DNA of 64,000 bases from Enterocloster bolteae (GCF_002234575.2 NZ_CP022464.2:62001-126000), one strand, 5' to 3'; counted from the first letter of the stretch, positions 50,897 to 60,515 are shown. A program made the numbers and translations. The notes: generated by a model not told the origin, from the letters alone.

Positions 50897-53488
50897 ATGA
50901 CCAATTATCGGAGATTGATATCTTATATCTACGCCTATGAAGGCGAGGTAAAAGGAAAGAATATTGGGTTTGCCAAGCTGGAATCCCGGAATGGGCAATG
51001 CAAGCTCAGCGTAAATGTAAAAAAGGTTTACGTTGGAAGCAGCGACCTGGGGGTTTATCTGCTGGCCCCGGGAAAAGAAATTTTTCTGGGCAGTATATTT
51101 ATCCGCAGCGGAGGCGGTGAGTTCCGCGCCGTGGTAAATGTGGAAAATGCCGCTGATTCGGGCTGCAGCATGGACCAGTGCTATGGCCTGACGATTCATG
51201 AACAGGGGGATACATGGCGGGCATATACGACCATCTGGGAGGATGCGGTGGCCCATGCAGCGGAAGTGGAGCTGGCGGATGTGACCTCCAGTAAAGTAGG
51301 AGATGCAGAAGCGCAGATACATAGAAAAGTGGAAGAACTGAATCAGGAGCTGCGGTCCGGTGAAAAGGCAGCAGAAGGCGGAGACGGCCCTGTGCTCAGC
51401 AGTTCTCCGGCAGAGGCGCGTCAGATGAGTGCTGGTCGTGGGGCTATGAAGAACGCGGAGACACCGGAGGGTGCGGAGGTTGTGCAGGAGACAGAGGTAT
51501 TGGCCCAAACGTCAGAAGAAGTATATCAGACGGAGAATGAGGCCAATCAGATGACAGAGGCATTGGATCAGGCTGCGGAAAAAGTAGTCGGAGCGGAAGA
51601 GATTTTACCGGAGTCAATAGAGGCAGATACGGTCGAAATGTCCCAAAAGCAGGAGAATCAGGATGACAGGGACGATTTGGCGCTGGAACCAGAGCTGTTG
51701 CCGGATGATAAAGACAGTATGGAGTTGGAGCCGGAATCCCTGACAGATGGGATGCCGGATGAAATGTCAAATGAAATAGAGGAAGCGCAGGAATCAGGAG
51801 GTATCCCGGATTCCCAATTAGAGAGCCAGTCAGAGAATACGGCAGAGTCAGAGATAACGGCAGAATTGGGAAAAGCGGCTGAAGAACATAAGGCAGGTTT
51901 TCAAAATAGCGGCCTGGCAGGAATCACACCAAAAAGAGATATGGAACAGATGGATGGTATGATTACGCCAAACATGGGCAGAGAGCAGGAAACAGACCAT
52001 AGAGCCTGGAGCGGCAATGGGGATTTTGGTGAACAGCCGAATTCTAAGCACGGCTGGGATGAAAAGAATGTTACATCTATCAGAAAACAGCTTTATGAGG
52101 AAAATGAAAGCGTGCCCCGTGAGCTTCAAACCGCTCATGATCCGTTGAACATGGGACTTCCCAGACAGGAAGGTATGGTTCCTGATACCCGTATTCCCCT
52201 GCAGCCAGATAATATGCCGGAAAACAGGACGGTTCCCAGACCAAACATTATGACCAGGCCTGGAATGCCCCGCAGGCATATGCCTGCAGGGACAGTGCGT
52301 ACGGGTTCTTCCGGGGGTCAATCGGACCAGGAACAGATGATGGACCAGTGTCCGTTGAATCAGCAGCCAATGCCAGGACAGCAGCCAATGCCAGGACAGC
52401 AGCCAATTCCAGGTCAGCAGCAAGTACCGTGTCAGCAGCCAATGTCGAATCAACAGTCAAGGATGCTCCGCCAGCTGATGCCAAGCAACCAGACTATGCC
52501 GTCACGTCAACAAACGCCGGGGCAGAGTTCGCTGGGCCAACATCCAGTTACAAATCGGCAGCCAGTGCCGGGTCAGCAGGCGATACAAAACCAGCAGCCG
52601 ATATCAAACCAACAGCCAATGCCAAATCAGCAGCCGATATCAAACCAGCGGCCGATGCCAAACCAGCAGCCGATGCCGGGTCAGCGGCCGACATCAAACC
52701 AGCAGCCAATGCCAAACCAGCAGCCAATGCCAAACCAGCAGCCAATGCCAAACCATCGGCCGACATCAAACCAGCAGCCAATGCCAAACCAGCAGCCAAT
52801 GCCAAACCATCGGCCAATGCCAAACCAGCGGCCAATGCCAAACCAGCAGCCGATACCAAACCAGCAGCCGATGCCAAACCAGCAGCCGATGTCAAACCGT
52901 CAGCCGTTACCCAACCAGCGTCCCGGAAGCCAGATACAAAACCAGGGCAGACAGATGCGGCCGGCCGGACCTGAGGCAGGTGATAACAGCGAAGCAGCTG
53001 GGCAGGCGGAGGAAAGAGTGCCTGTGGTTGATGCAGGCGAAGAAACTCTGATACTGGGAAATCCTCAGGATTTAGAACGGCTGGAGCAGGAAGAACAGCA
53101 ATCTGACTTCCCGGGCAGGCTGTGGGAGGGCTTCCGTAAGCGGTATCCCAAGATACAGGCCTTTGACAGTGCAAATGGGTGTGAGATTCTGACAATTAAA
53201 CCCCAGGATATCGGACTGCTTCCAAGGGAGAACTGGAATTATGGCAATAACAGCTTTCTGCTGCACGGATACTACAATTACCGTTATCTGATATTAGCCC
53301 GCATCGGCGATGAAACAAAGGGACGCACCCGGTACATACTTGGGGTTCCCGGCAATTATTACAGCAATGAAAAATACATGGCATCCATGTTCGGCTTCCC
53401 GCATTTCGTGCTGGCAAGAAAACAGCCGTCACAGGACGGCCGCTTTGGATATTGGTATACAGATGTGCGGCTGGAAAACCAGGATTAA
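50897..53488 (+). CDS. Large repeat-rich hypothetical protein with conserved end domains
   Basis: An 863-residue protein without signal peptide or membrane helix. A conserved N-terminal domain (about 1-120, YRRLISYIYAYEGEVKGKNI) and a conserved C-terminal domain (about 740-863, GRLWEGFRKRYPKIQAFDS and ending GYWYTDVRLENQD) resemble a Lachnospiraceae protein family I recall as a DUF (DUF6128). Between them is an acidic Glu-rich segment (about 130-360), then about 30 hexapeptides of NQQPMP type. The ATG at 50897 has GAGGAG 7 nt upstream. The function is unknown; the architecture suggests two folded ends joined by an extensible linker. Confidence 0.75.
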   Translation: MTNYRRLISYIYAYEGEVKGKNIGFAKLESRNGQCKLSVNVKKVYVGSSDLGVYLLAPGKEIFLGSIFIRSGGGEFRAVVNVENAADSGCSMDQCYGLTIHEQGDTWRAYTTIWEDAVAHAAEVELADVTSSKVGDAEAQIHRKVEELNQELRSGEKAAEGGDGPVLSSSPAEARQMSAGRGAMKNAETPEGAEVVQETEVLAQTSEEVYQTENEANQMTEALDQAAEKVVGAEEILPESIEADTVEMSQKQENQDDRDDLALEPELLPDDKDSMELEPESLTDGMPDEMSNEIEEAQESGGIPDSQLESQSENTAESEITAELGKAAEEHKAGFQNSGLAGITPKRDMEQMDGMITPNMGREQETDHRAWSGNGDFGEQPNSKHGWDEKNVTSIRKQLYEENESVPRELQTAHDPLNMGLPRQEGMVPDTRIPLQPDNMPENRTVPRPNIMTRPGMPRRHMPAGTVRTGSSGGQSDQEQMMDQCPLNQQPMPGQQPMPGQQPIPGQQQVPCQQPMSNQQSRMLRQLMPSNQTMPSRQQTPGQSSLGQHPVTNRQPVPGQQAIQNQQPISNQQPMPNQQPISNQRPMPNQQPMPGQRPTSNQQPMPNQQPMPNQQPMPNHRPTSNQQPMPNQQPMPNHRPMPNQRPMPNQQPIPNQQPMPNQQPMSNRQPLPNQRPGSQIQNQGRQMRPAGPEAGDNSEAAGQAEERVPVVDAGEETLILGNPQDLERLEQEEQQSDFPGRLWEGFRKRYPKIQAFDSANGCEILTIKPQDIGLLPRENWNYGNNSFLLHGYYNYRYLILARIGDETKGRTRYILGVPGNYYSNEKYMASMFGFPHFVLARKQPSQDGRFGYWYTDVRLENQD
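52365..52935 (+). repeat. Array of about thirty 18-bp repeats coding NQQPMP
   Basis: Head-to-tail 18-bp units (AACCAGCAGCCAATGCCA type) vary at single bases. All three forward frames stay nearly free of stops; one other frame would read Ala-Lys-Pro repeats. Copy number is likely to vary in frame. Confidence 0.9.
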
Positions 53489-53493
53489 AAAAG

Positions 53494-53534
53494 TCACCCC
53501 TACCGGTGCAGTCAGACCGCGCCGGAAGGGGTGA
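53494..53534 (+). terminator. Terminator-like hairpin after the repeat protein
   Basis: TCACCCCT with CCGG (53494-53506) pairs with CCGG and AAGGGGTGA (53522-53534). There is no T run downstream, so strength is uncertain. The rest of the gap to 53686 shows nothing. Confidence 0.45.
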
Positions 53535-53686
53535 AAATCAAGGATACATTAGATTTAACACTGTACTAAACTTTGCGGGAATCCGTTAATTTGCTTAGGA
53601 CGCGTTTGAAAATTCATTCCAGCTGTCTGCCATAAGGAATCCGCCGGAGGTATGACCCTCCCTGCATCCTCAGGACAAAGCACGCT

Positions 53687-54385
53687 CTAGTAATCAATTC
53701 CCCTCAGGGAAACCTGCCCCACATAGGGGCGCACCAAATCAGCGAATGCCATCATTTCATCTTTTGAAAAGTCTGAATAGAGTCCGGGAACAAGTACTTC
53801 CCCGGACTCCGTGAAGCACTGCAGGTAGTAATCCGGACACCCCTTAATCCACGGTCCAATCTGTCTGAAATCATCAGAGGTGTGAATACCGCGGACAACG
53901 GTTGTCCGGAATTCATAGGGGATGCTGCCTGACAGAAGAAATTCGATGCTCTCATCTATCCGTTCCATGGAAAGGCCGGAAACTCCGGCTGCTTCTTCAT
54001 AGTGATTGCGCCCGGCTTTAATATCCATTGCCACACAATCCAAAAGCCCTTTGGCGCACAAATCTTTTAATATTCCAGGCATGTAACCATTGGTATCCAG
54101 CTTCACTGCCAGTCCCAGGCTCCGCACCTTCCGTATGAACTCCTCCAGGTCCGGCTGCAGGGTGGGCTCGCCTCCGGTGATACAAACACCTTCCAGTACC
54201 CGTTTGCGTTTTTCCAGGAATGCCAGAATATCCTCCTGGCATTCATATTCTTCTGCGTCTGAACCCAGAAGCCCGCTGTTATGGCAGAATGGACACCGGA
54301 AATTACATCCTCCTGTAAATATAGTTGCGGCCACTCTGCCCGGAAAGTCCAGCAGCGTAGTCTTTTGCAGTCCGCATATTTTCAT
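53687..54385 (-). CDS. Anaerobic ribonucleotide reductase-type radical SAM activase (NrdG-like)
   Basis: A 232-residue radical SAM protein. The cluster cysteines are in TGGCNFRCPFCHNSG (CxxxCxxC), and the SAM-binding ITGGEPTLQ follows. The start MKICGLQKTTLLDFPGRVAAT is typical of the stand-alone NrdG/NrdG2 group. The family activates the class III reductase NrdD by making a glycyl radical. No nrdD is adjacent, so another glycyl-radical partner cannot be excluded. Confidence 0.87.
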   Translation of the reverse strand: MKICGLQKTTLLDFPGRVAATIFTGGCNFRCPFCHNSGLLGSDAEEYECQEDILAFLEKRKRVLEGVCITGGEPTLQPDLEEFIRKVRSLGLAVKLDTNGYMPGILKDLCAKGLLDCVAMDIKAGRNHYEEAAGVSGLSMERIDESIEFLLSGSIPYEFRTTVVRGIHTSDDFRQIGPWIKGCPDYYLQCFTESGEVLVPGLYSDFSKDEMMAFADLVRPYVGQVSLRGIDY

Positions 54386-54479
54386 GGCCTCTTAACCTGT
54401 CCCTTTTCAAATTTTGGTTTATTCTATATAATAAAAAAGTATAACATACATAAAGCTTTAAAAAAAGAGGAATCAATTC

Positions 54480-55214
54480 ATGGCAAAAGGGCCATCTGAT
54501 ATAGGAGAGAAAAATATGGCATTAAAACAGGAAAATATGGCGTCAAATCAGAAAAGAATAGAATTAAATCAGAAAACCGTAGAAACAAGCCAGGAACCCC
54601 TAATGCCAAACCGGGAAAACCGCAACAGAGAAGCAGCAGAAATAGAAGCAGCCCGTTTAAAGGGGCAGGAAACACGGCGCAGAAATTATGAAAAGAGAAT
54701 GGAGAAGCAGCGACTTGCAGCTCTTGCGGCAGAAGAGCAGCGATTGAGGCAGAGACAGAAGGATGAGGGATTTATGAGGGAGGCGCTTCGACAGGCCCAA
54801 AAGGCGGCCGCCATCGGAGACGTGCCCATCGGATGCGTGATTGTCCGCGGGGATAAGATTATTGCCAGGGGATATAACCGGCGTAATGCGGATAAAAGTG
54901 TGCTGTCCCATGCCGAAATTATTTCCATTAAAAAGGCATGCAAAAAAATAGGAGACTGGCGTTTGGAGGACTGCACCATGTATGTAACGCTGGAGCCATG
55001 CCCCATGTGCGCAGGGGCGATTGTGCAGGCGCGCATACCCCGGATTGCAGTGGGCTGCATGAACCCCAAGGCCGGCTGTGCGGGGTCTGTGCTGGACATG
55101 CTCCATGTGCCGGGCTTTAATCATCAGGCGGAGGTGACCGAGGGGGTGCTTGAGCAGGAGTGTTCCAAGCTGATGTCGGACTTCTTCCAGAGCCTGCGTG
55201 AACGCAAAAAATAA
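54480..55214 (+). CDS. tadA: tRNA-adenosine(34) deaminase with long N-terminal extension
   Basis: A 244-residue protein. The deaminase domain begins near residue 98 (FMREALRQAQKAA) and has the zinc site HAE and PCPMCAGAIVQARI. It converts A34 to inosine in tRNA-Arg. Typical TadA is about 150 residues; here a 97-residue polar, coiled-coil-prone extension precedes it, rich in Gln, Asn, Glu and Arg (RRNYEKRMEKQRLAALAAEE). The start at 54480 follows AAAGAGGAA; an internal start at 54774 would give normal length, but the upstream frame is long and open. Confidence 0.9.
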   Translation: MAKGPSDIGEKNMALKQENMASNQKRIELNQKTVETSQEPLMPNRENRNREAAEIEAARLKGQETRRRNYEKRMEKQRLAALAAEEQRLRQRQKDEGFMREALRQAQKAAAIGDVPIGCVIVRGDKIIARGYNRRNADKSVLSHAEIISIKKACKKIGDWRLEDCTMYVTLEPCPMCAGAIVQARIPRIAVGCMNPKAGCAGSVLDMLHVPGFNHQAEVTEGVLEQECSKLMSDFFQSLRERKK

Positions 55215-55233
55215 TTTTCTTATTATAACCGTG

Positions 55234-55285
55234 CAGGACGGCATATCTCCCTGAACCAAAAAACCGGATAAGGAGTGCCGTCCTG
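55234..55285. terminator. Hairpin between convergent tadA and the reductase gene
   Basis: CAGGACGGCA (55234-55243) pairs perfectly with 55276-55285, with an inner CTCC/GGAG. There is no T run. The SRP RNA that sits near tadA in some Firmicutes is not recognisable here. Confidence 0.5.
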
Positions 55286-55297
55286 AACCATTACTAT

Positions 55298-56653
55298 TTA
55301 TTCTGTGATTTTTTTCATTGCCTGGTTTGCTGCGATGAGGATGGGATCATAAACAGGGGCTGCAGGAGGAGCGTAAACCAAGTCTAACTCATTTATCTCT
55401 TCCACTGTCATACCGCAAGTAATTGCAGTTGCCAACACATTAATTCTTCCGGCGATACTTTCGCTTCCGATGCCCTGGGCGCCCAGAAGGCGGCCTGTTT
55501 TTTTATCAACGATCAGGCAGATGTGATTATCGCGGCCCCCAGGATAGTAGGAAGCGCGGTCTGCCTTCGTAATGCTGACCGATATGGCATCATAGCCCTC
55601 TCCGGCTGCCTGCTCCTTAGACAGGCCGGTCGCGGCGATAAAGAGCTCAAACACTTTTGTGACCATGGAACCCAATATTCCCTTAAATGTATCATGTCCG
55701 CCTGCCACGTTACCGCCTGCAATGCGCCCCTGCTTGTTGGCGGTTGTGCCCAGGGGGACGTAAGCTGGTTTTCCTGTAATCCTGTTCTTCATCTGCACGC
55801 AGTCTCCGCAGGCCCAGATATCCTTGTGACTTGTACGCATCTCGTCATCTACGATAATTCCGCCCTTTAGCCCCAGCGCAAGTCCGGCTTGCTCTGCCAG
55901 TGCACCGGCCGGTTTTACCCCAGCTGATACAAGGATTATATCGGATGGTTCGATCTCTCCAAAAGCGGTTCGGATTCCGCTGGCTTTTCCGTCTTCAGAA
56001 AGGATTTCGGCTATCTGTGTGCCTGTGTGTACGTTTATGCCGTGCTTTATAAGCGTATCCTCCAGGGCCTGGGAAAAGGCGTTGTCTAAAAATGGAAGGA
56101 GCCTTGGAAACTGCTCATAAACGGATACTGAAAGCCCGGCGTTTCTTAGCTCCTCGGCGGCCTCAAGTCCGATAGCTCCGCCGCCGATGATGCAGACCCG
56201 CCCATGTTCTCTTGCGGCAGCTTTCAGGCGGATGCCATCTTCCATGTTCCTCAGATAATATACCCCATCCGAGTGAATTCCGGGAATAGGAGGCACCACT
56301 GGTACTGCGCCTGTGGCAATCACCAGTTTATCATAAGAATGTATGCTGACCTGGTCTGTATCCAGATTTTTTACAGAGACCTCCTTTTTTTCCGGGTCAA
56401 TGAGAAGCACCTCATGGTGTATCCAGGCGGATATATTCCGCATGTTTTTTAACGATTCCGCATTGATTGCCACCAAGTCATTGATATCATGAATTAGTCC
56501 TCCTACAAAATAGGGAAGACCGCAGGCTCCATAGCTGACAAATCCGGATTTTTCAAAGACTTGAATCTCCATGTCAGGTTTTTCTTTGCGGGCTCTGGAT
56601 GCCGCGCTCAGGCCGGCAGCGGTCCCTCCTATAACAATTAGTTTCTCTGCCAT
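55298..56653 (-). CDS. CoA-disulfide reductase/NADH oxidase family flavoprotein
   Basis: A 451-residue pyridine nucleotide-disulfide oxidoreductase. The FAD motif is IVIGGTAAGLSAASRARK, the single redox cysteine is in SYGACGLPYFVGG near residue 44, the NAD(P)H motif is VCIIGGGAIGLEAAEEL, and the second FAD motif is DIWACGDCVQM. The one-cysteine active site is that of CoA-disulfide reductase and NADH oxidase. It probably protects against oxygen or recycles CoA. It is last in the leftward operon, 17 nt after the dapA-like gene. Confidence 0.9.
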   Translation of the reverse strand: MAEKLIVIGGTAAGLSAASRARKEKPDMEIQVFEKSGFVSYGACGLPYFVGGLIHDINDLVAINAESLKNMRNISAWIHHEVLLIDPEKKEVSVKNLDTDQVSIHSYDKLVIATGAVPVVPPIPGIHSDGVYYLRNMEDGIRLKAAAREHGRVCIIGGGAIGLEAAEELRNAGLSVSVYEQFPRLLPFLDNAFSQALEDTLIKHGINVHTGTQIAEILSEDGKASGIRTAFGEIEPSDIILVSAGVKPAGALAEQAGLALGLKGGIIVDDEMRTSHKDIWACGDCVQMKNRITGKPAYVPLGTTANKQGRIAGGNVAGGHDTFKGILGSMVTKVFELFIAATGLSKEQAAGEGYDAISVSITKADRASYYPGGRDNHICLIVDKKTGRLLGAQGIGSESIAGRINVLATAITCGMTVEEINELDLVYAPPAAPVYDPILIAANQAMKKITE

Positions 56654-56669
56654 GTTGAACCTCCGGTTT

Positions 56670-57587
56670 TTAATTCTTTACTCCATATTTGTCAATGACA
56701 CCCATTTCACCCATCAAATTTTCAAGATCCTTTAATTTGGTTCCGGCATAATCCTGGTAAGGTTTTCTCAGATGTCCTCCCGGAAGGCCGAGAATATTTA
56801 AAGCCGCTTTAATCACAACCGGATTAGAGAACGTATACAGCGCCTGAAGAAGAGGAAACCATTTAAAATAATTCTCTCTGCATTCCTCAATGATGTTCAT
56901 ATCCGTCCAGGGGCGGGAATACAATGCCGCTTCCTCCGGAATAATGTTACCGCCGATATTGGCTGTTCCGGTTCCGCCTACAGCCAGGGTTGGAAGTACA
57001 ATCGAATATTTCGGGAAATCGCAGCACATAATCTTAACTTTGCCCTGGCAGAGGCGCTGTACCTGAACCAGCTGCTCCACATTTGGAAGGGCTTCCTTAT
57101 CCACTACAAAATTCGGATGTGCGTCGGACAGCTTTTTAATTGTTTCCGGCATAATCTGAACGCCGAGTCTGGAAGGATTGTTATAGATACCGCAGGGTAT
57201 GCTTACGGAGCTCATGCAGGTATCCATATGAATAAAAGCGGCTGTCTGGTTAATCAAAACATAGGGCGGAACCGTAAAGATGACCCCGTCAGCCCCCTCC
57301 TGTTCACAATACCTGGCAAAATCTACGCTTGCCTGCGTGGTCATGGACGCTGCGCTGAAAAATACAGGAATTCTTCCGTTTACAATCTTAATCACTTCAT
57401 GTACAATGGCTTTTTTCTCTTCCAATGTAAGCAGGGTTACCTCTCCTGCTGAACCAAGAATAAAAATTTGTGAAGTTCCATACTTTATTTGACGGTCAAT
57501 CAGGGTTTCAAAGCCCTTAAAATCAATTCTGTCATCCTCTGTAAATGGGGTAGGCATTGCTACCCATGAGCCGTGTAATTGGACCAT
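56670..57587 (-). CDS. Dihydrodipicolinate synthase/N-acetylneuraminate lyase family protein
   Basis: A 305-residue TIM-barrel Schiff-base aldolase. The Schiff-base lysine is K164 in FVVDKEALPN and the catalytic tyrosine Y135 in GIYNNPSRLG. The usual GTTGE carboxylate-binding motif reads GSAGEV. This differs from true DapA, so a catabolic lyase acting on a keto-acid is more likely. It lies between an M20 hydrolase and a flavoprotein in a transport operon, which supports catabolism. Confidence 0.88.
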   Translation of the reverse strand: MVQLHGSWVAMPTPFTEDDRIDFKGFETLIDRQIKYGTSQIFILGSAGEVTLLTLEEKKAIVHEVIKIVNGRIPVFFSAASMTTQASVDFARYCEQEGADGVIFTVPPYVLINQTAAFIHMDTCMSSVSIPCGIYNNPSRLGVQIMPETIKKLSDAHPNFVVDKEALPNVEQLVQVQRLCQGKVKIMCCDFPKYSIVLPTLAVGGTGTANIGGNIIPEEAALYSRPWTDMNIIEECRENYFKWFPLLQALYTFSNPVVIKAALNILGLPGGHLRKPYQDYAGTKLKDLENLMGEMGVIDKYGVKN

Positions 57588-57605
57588 TGCTTATCTCCTT
57601 TTTTA

Positions 57606-58796
57606 TTATTCAAAATCCACATCAAAGAAATCCAAAGCAATACCAGCAAGTGTCAGGATACCTGTGGTGAGAGCTTTCCGGTCACAGTAAAAGTGGGGGC
57701 TGTGGAGCCCGCCATAAGGACCGCCTTCGCTTCGCGAACCAAACCTAACGAAAACCCCAGGTGCCTTCTCCATTACAAATGCAAAATCCTCGGCGCCCAT
57801 ACTTGGATGAGCCAGTTCGATTACATTCTCATGACCTAGAAGTTTGCTGCCGCAGCGTTTTACCCGATCGACCCATTGGCTGTCGCTGACCAGCGGAGGA
57901 GGCCCCAGTTTGATGTTCACCTCTGCATCACCGCGTCCGGCAGCGGCTATACCCTTGCATATTTCCGGGATTCTTTTTAGTATATGCTCCCGGACTTTTG
58001 GGTCCAGGGCACGGATGGTACCCTTTAATACAACGGAATCAGGTATGATGTTAAATGCATTTCCGCCCTGGATGGAGCAGAGGGAGACAACACCGGATTC
58101 GTCTGCCGCAAGTTCACGGGAAACCAGCATCTGCAGTGCCTGTACGATCTGGGCAGCTAACAGGATGGGGTCGATAACTGTGTCAGGATGGGCCCCATGA
58201 CCGCCCTTTCCTTTTACGGTAATGGTGAGTTCGTCTGAACTTCCAAGAATTGCGCCATAGCGTACCCCGATTTTTCCGGCACATAAGTCAGGTGTTACAT
58301 GCAGGGCAGCCACACCGTCAATGGTATGGAAGTCGATTTTGGGGCTTTCAGCAAACAGTTTTCCGCCTTGCAGCGTTTCCTCTGACGGCTGAAAAAAGAA
58401 CAGAATGGATCCGGCAATCTGATTTCTGTAATGCTCCAGAACTCTCACTGCTCCCAACAGGATGGATGTGTGTACATCATGTCCGCATGCATGCATTATG
58501 CCGTCTGTCCTGCTCCGCAGTTCGTGGCTCTCGTCTTCTTTTATGGGGAGGGCGTCCATGTCTCCGCGAAGTGCGATGCAGTGGGCGGTGCCCGGTTTCG
58601 TTCCCTTTATTTCCACCAGAAGTCCGGTTTCACCGATGTGCTCTATTCTGTCAACATGAGTTTTTTCACGCAGTTCTTTTTCTATGAGAGCGCTTGTATT
58701 ATATTCTTTAAGGCCCAGCTCGGGATTTTCGTGGATTTGCTGGCGGACTGCATTAATTTCAGGTTCTAGTGAAGCTACTAATTCATGTATTGTCAT
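57606..58796 (-). CDS. M20 family metallo-amidohydrolase
   Basis: A 396-residue hydrolase of the M20D/IAA-amino acid hydrolase group. Metal ligands are in MHACGHDVHTS and FFFQPSEETLQGG; the lid domain lies between about 180 and 290, with GKGGHGAHP; the last ligand is in SPHFYCDRKAL. The family removes acyl groups from N-acyl amino acids or amides. The neighbouring carrier and aldolase suggest breakdown of an imported acylated compound. Confidence 0.9.
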   Translation of the reverse strand: MTIHELVASLEPEINAVRQQIHENPELGLKEYNTSALIEKELREKTHVDRIEHIGETGLLVEIKGTKPGTAHCIALRGDMDALPIKEDESHELRSRTDGIMHACGHDVHTSILLGAVRVLEHYRNQIAGSILFFFQPSEETLQGGKLFAESPKIDFHTIDGVAALHVTPDLCAGKIGVRYGAILGSSDELTITVKGKGGHGAHPDTVIDPILLAAQIVQALQMLVSRELAADESGVVSLCSIQGGNAFNIIPDSVVLKGTIRALDPKVREHILKRIPEICKGIAAAGRGDAEVNIKLGPPPLVSDSQWVDRVKRCGSKLLGHENVIELAHPSMGAEDFAFVMEKAPGVFVRFGSRSEGGPYGGLHSPHFYCDRKALTTGILTLAGIALDFFDVDFE

Positions 58797-58833
58797 GTGA
58801 TTCTCCTTCTTGCTGCCTTTGTATCTTCAATAC

Positions 58834-60240
58834 TTAAAGTCCGGTCCAGCCTATGCTCTGTAAAAACATGAGTGTAAAGAACGCCAGCGTAATCTGAACA
58901 AGAATAAGAGGCATTGCCTTCTTTAAGTATTTTCCATAAGAAATACCTGCAAAACCAAGACCTCCCATCAAGGTACCGATGGTAGGAATGACACAGTTTG
59001 TAAATCCGTCTCCGAACTGGAAGGCCTGTACAGCAACCTGTCTTGTAATACCCGTTAAATCTGCGATTGGAACCATAATTGGCATAACAGCTGCAGCCTG
59101 GCCGGAACCAGAAGAAATGAAAAAGTTAATAAGAGCATTGGCAAGGAACATGAAGCCGGCGCCTAAGACAGCACCCATGTGGCTGATTGGCTTTGCCAGC
59201 CAATATACGATTGTATCCAGAATCATGCCGTTGCTCATGAGGACAGTCAGGCAATTTGCAAAGCCTACGATGAAAGCAGCGCCTACCGTACTTGCGCAGC
59301 CTTTAATGAAACGGTTGAAACCCACGTTTATATCCTTACAGCTTACACATCCGATCAGGAGGCAAACCACCAGAAATGTTGCAGAAATTTTGTCCGCGCC
59401 CCATTTAAACTTCAATGCGCCGATTACAACCGCAGCCAGACCTGCCACCATACACAGCATAGACAGCACCTGAACCTTTGTTACAGGGGCATCGCCTAAC
59501 TCGCCGTCCTGATAGCCCATGATATCATTTGTTTTCAGGCCCTGCTCATAATTCAGGCTTTTGCAGGGGTCTTTTTTGATCTGGTGAAGATAGAAGATAA
59601 CAAACGCATAACTCAATGTAAAGTTTACGATATGGAAAATTACCCTGGCACTAAAACCGGAAAACAGCGGTACCTCTGCGATTGCCTGCGCCACGCCCAA
59701 TACGCCCGCATTTGCCCAGCCCACATTGAAACCAGCGAACTGTCCGAAGAAAATCATGAAAAATCCCAGGGTCTTATCAAATCCCATGGCCTGTGACAGG
59801 AAAATTCCAATGGGAATCAAAACAAGGGTTGCGTTTCCGAACACACCTGTGGCACCGCCCATGGACATGAAAAACATAACACAGAAAATAGCTATTTCTT
59901 CTCTGCCCTTTACGGCCTTTGCCAGTTTCATAAAAATTGTGTCAATTGCTTTTGTTTCTGTAATCATGTAAACAGCTGCGCCTACAAACAAAATCATATA
60001 AATAAGGCTGGACTGATTTTTAAAACCTGTTACCAGGGCCTGAAAGATTTCCCATGGCCCCTGAGGATTCTGACCAATCACATGATAAGTGCCGGCTACA
60101 ACCTTTGTTACATTTTCTTCTGTCACACGCTCGTAGCTTCCCGCGGGGACAATCCATGTTAAAATGGCCGATACAATTGCTAACAAAAACAAGATTGTAT
60201 ATACGTTCGGGAACCATGATCTTTTATTGCCTTCTTTCAT
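58834..60240 (-). CDS. YfcC-family carboxylate/basic amino-acid carrier
   Basis: A 468-residue membrane protein with about twelve hydrophobic segments, of the YfcC (C4-dicarboxylate anaerobic carrier-like) family. Family stretches are TILFLLAIVSAILTWIVPAGSYER (in part: AIVSAILTWIVPAGSYER), GGATGVFGNATLVLIPI and ISSGSGQAAAVMPIMVP, with FGDGFTNCVIPTIGTLMGGL near the end. The start at 60240 has AGGAGG 7 nt upstream. It is first in a four-gene operon and probably imports its substrate. Substrate specificity within the family is poorly known. Confidence 0.88.
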   Translation of the reverse strand: MKEGNKRSWFPNVYTILFLLAIVSAILTWIVPAGSYERVTEENVTKVVAGTYHVIGQNPQGPWEIFQALVTGFKNQSSLIYMILFVGAAVYMITETKAIDTIFMKLAKAVKGREEIAIFCVMFFMSMGGATGVFGNATLVLIPIGIFLSQAMGFDKTLGFFMIFFGQFAGFNVGWANAGVLGVAQAIAEVPLFSGFSARVIFHIVNFTLSYAFVIFYLHQIKKDPCKSLNYEQGLKTNDIMGYQDGELGDAPVTKVQVLSMLCMVAGLAAVVIGALKFKWGADKISATFLVVCLLIGCVSCKDINVGFNRFIKGCASTVGAAFIVGFANCLTVLMSNGMILDTIVYWLAKPISHMGAVLGAGFMFLANALINFFISSGSGQAAAVMPIMVPIADLTGITRQVAVQAFQFGDGFTNCVIPTIGTLMGGLGFAGISYGKYLKKAMPLILVQITLAFFTLMFLQSIGWTGL

Positions 60241-60317
60241 ACCATTTCCTCCTATTGTCAACTGATTTTTGAAATTATTAATTCTACCCACCTTTCTGTC
60301 AAATAATTATGGAAATA

Positions 60318-60326
60318 ATTCTAGCA
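60318..60326 (-). promoter_or_regulatory. Extended -10 promoter of the YfcC operon
   Basis: On the minus strand TGC-TAGAAT (60318-60326) is an extended -10 element about 78 nt before the start codon. The -35 is poor, consistent with activation; AGTAA-TG-TTACT (60334-60345) lies just upstream as a possible site. Confidence 0.4.
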
Positions 60327-60418
60327 TACATTTAGTAATGTTACTGCTTCCTAAGTTACAATGAAAAAACATATAAAATGCATCTTTTTGTACATTGATT
60401 TAAAAACAGTTCACACAA

Positions 60419-60450
60419 AAAAGACTCATGAAAAAGTACATGAGTCTTTT
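60419..60450 (-). terminator. Terminator of the Crp/Fnr-family gene
   Basis: AAAAGACTCATG (60419-60430) pairs perfectly with 60439-60450; in the minus direction a T run follows. It separates the regulator from the YfcC promoter. Confidence 0.85.
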
Positions 60451-60515
60451 GATGTATAATTTGATATATTTTTACATTTACTATACAAAATATTTATAAA
60501 AGTTCGACAGATTTA

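Noticed and set aside
52365..52935. CRISPR-like regular repeats
   Set aside because: Units are contiguous 18-mers in a coding frame without unique spacers or cas genes.
52348..52974. 208-codon frame of Ala-Lys-Pro repeats in the repeat array
   Set aside because: It is the out-of-frame reading of the NQQPMP repeats, with no ribosome site or end domains.
55215..55297. Signal recognition particle RNA next to tadA
   Set aside because: The conserved SRP domain IV sequence is absent; only a simple hairpin is present.
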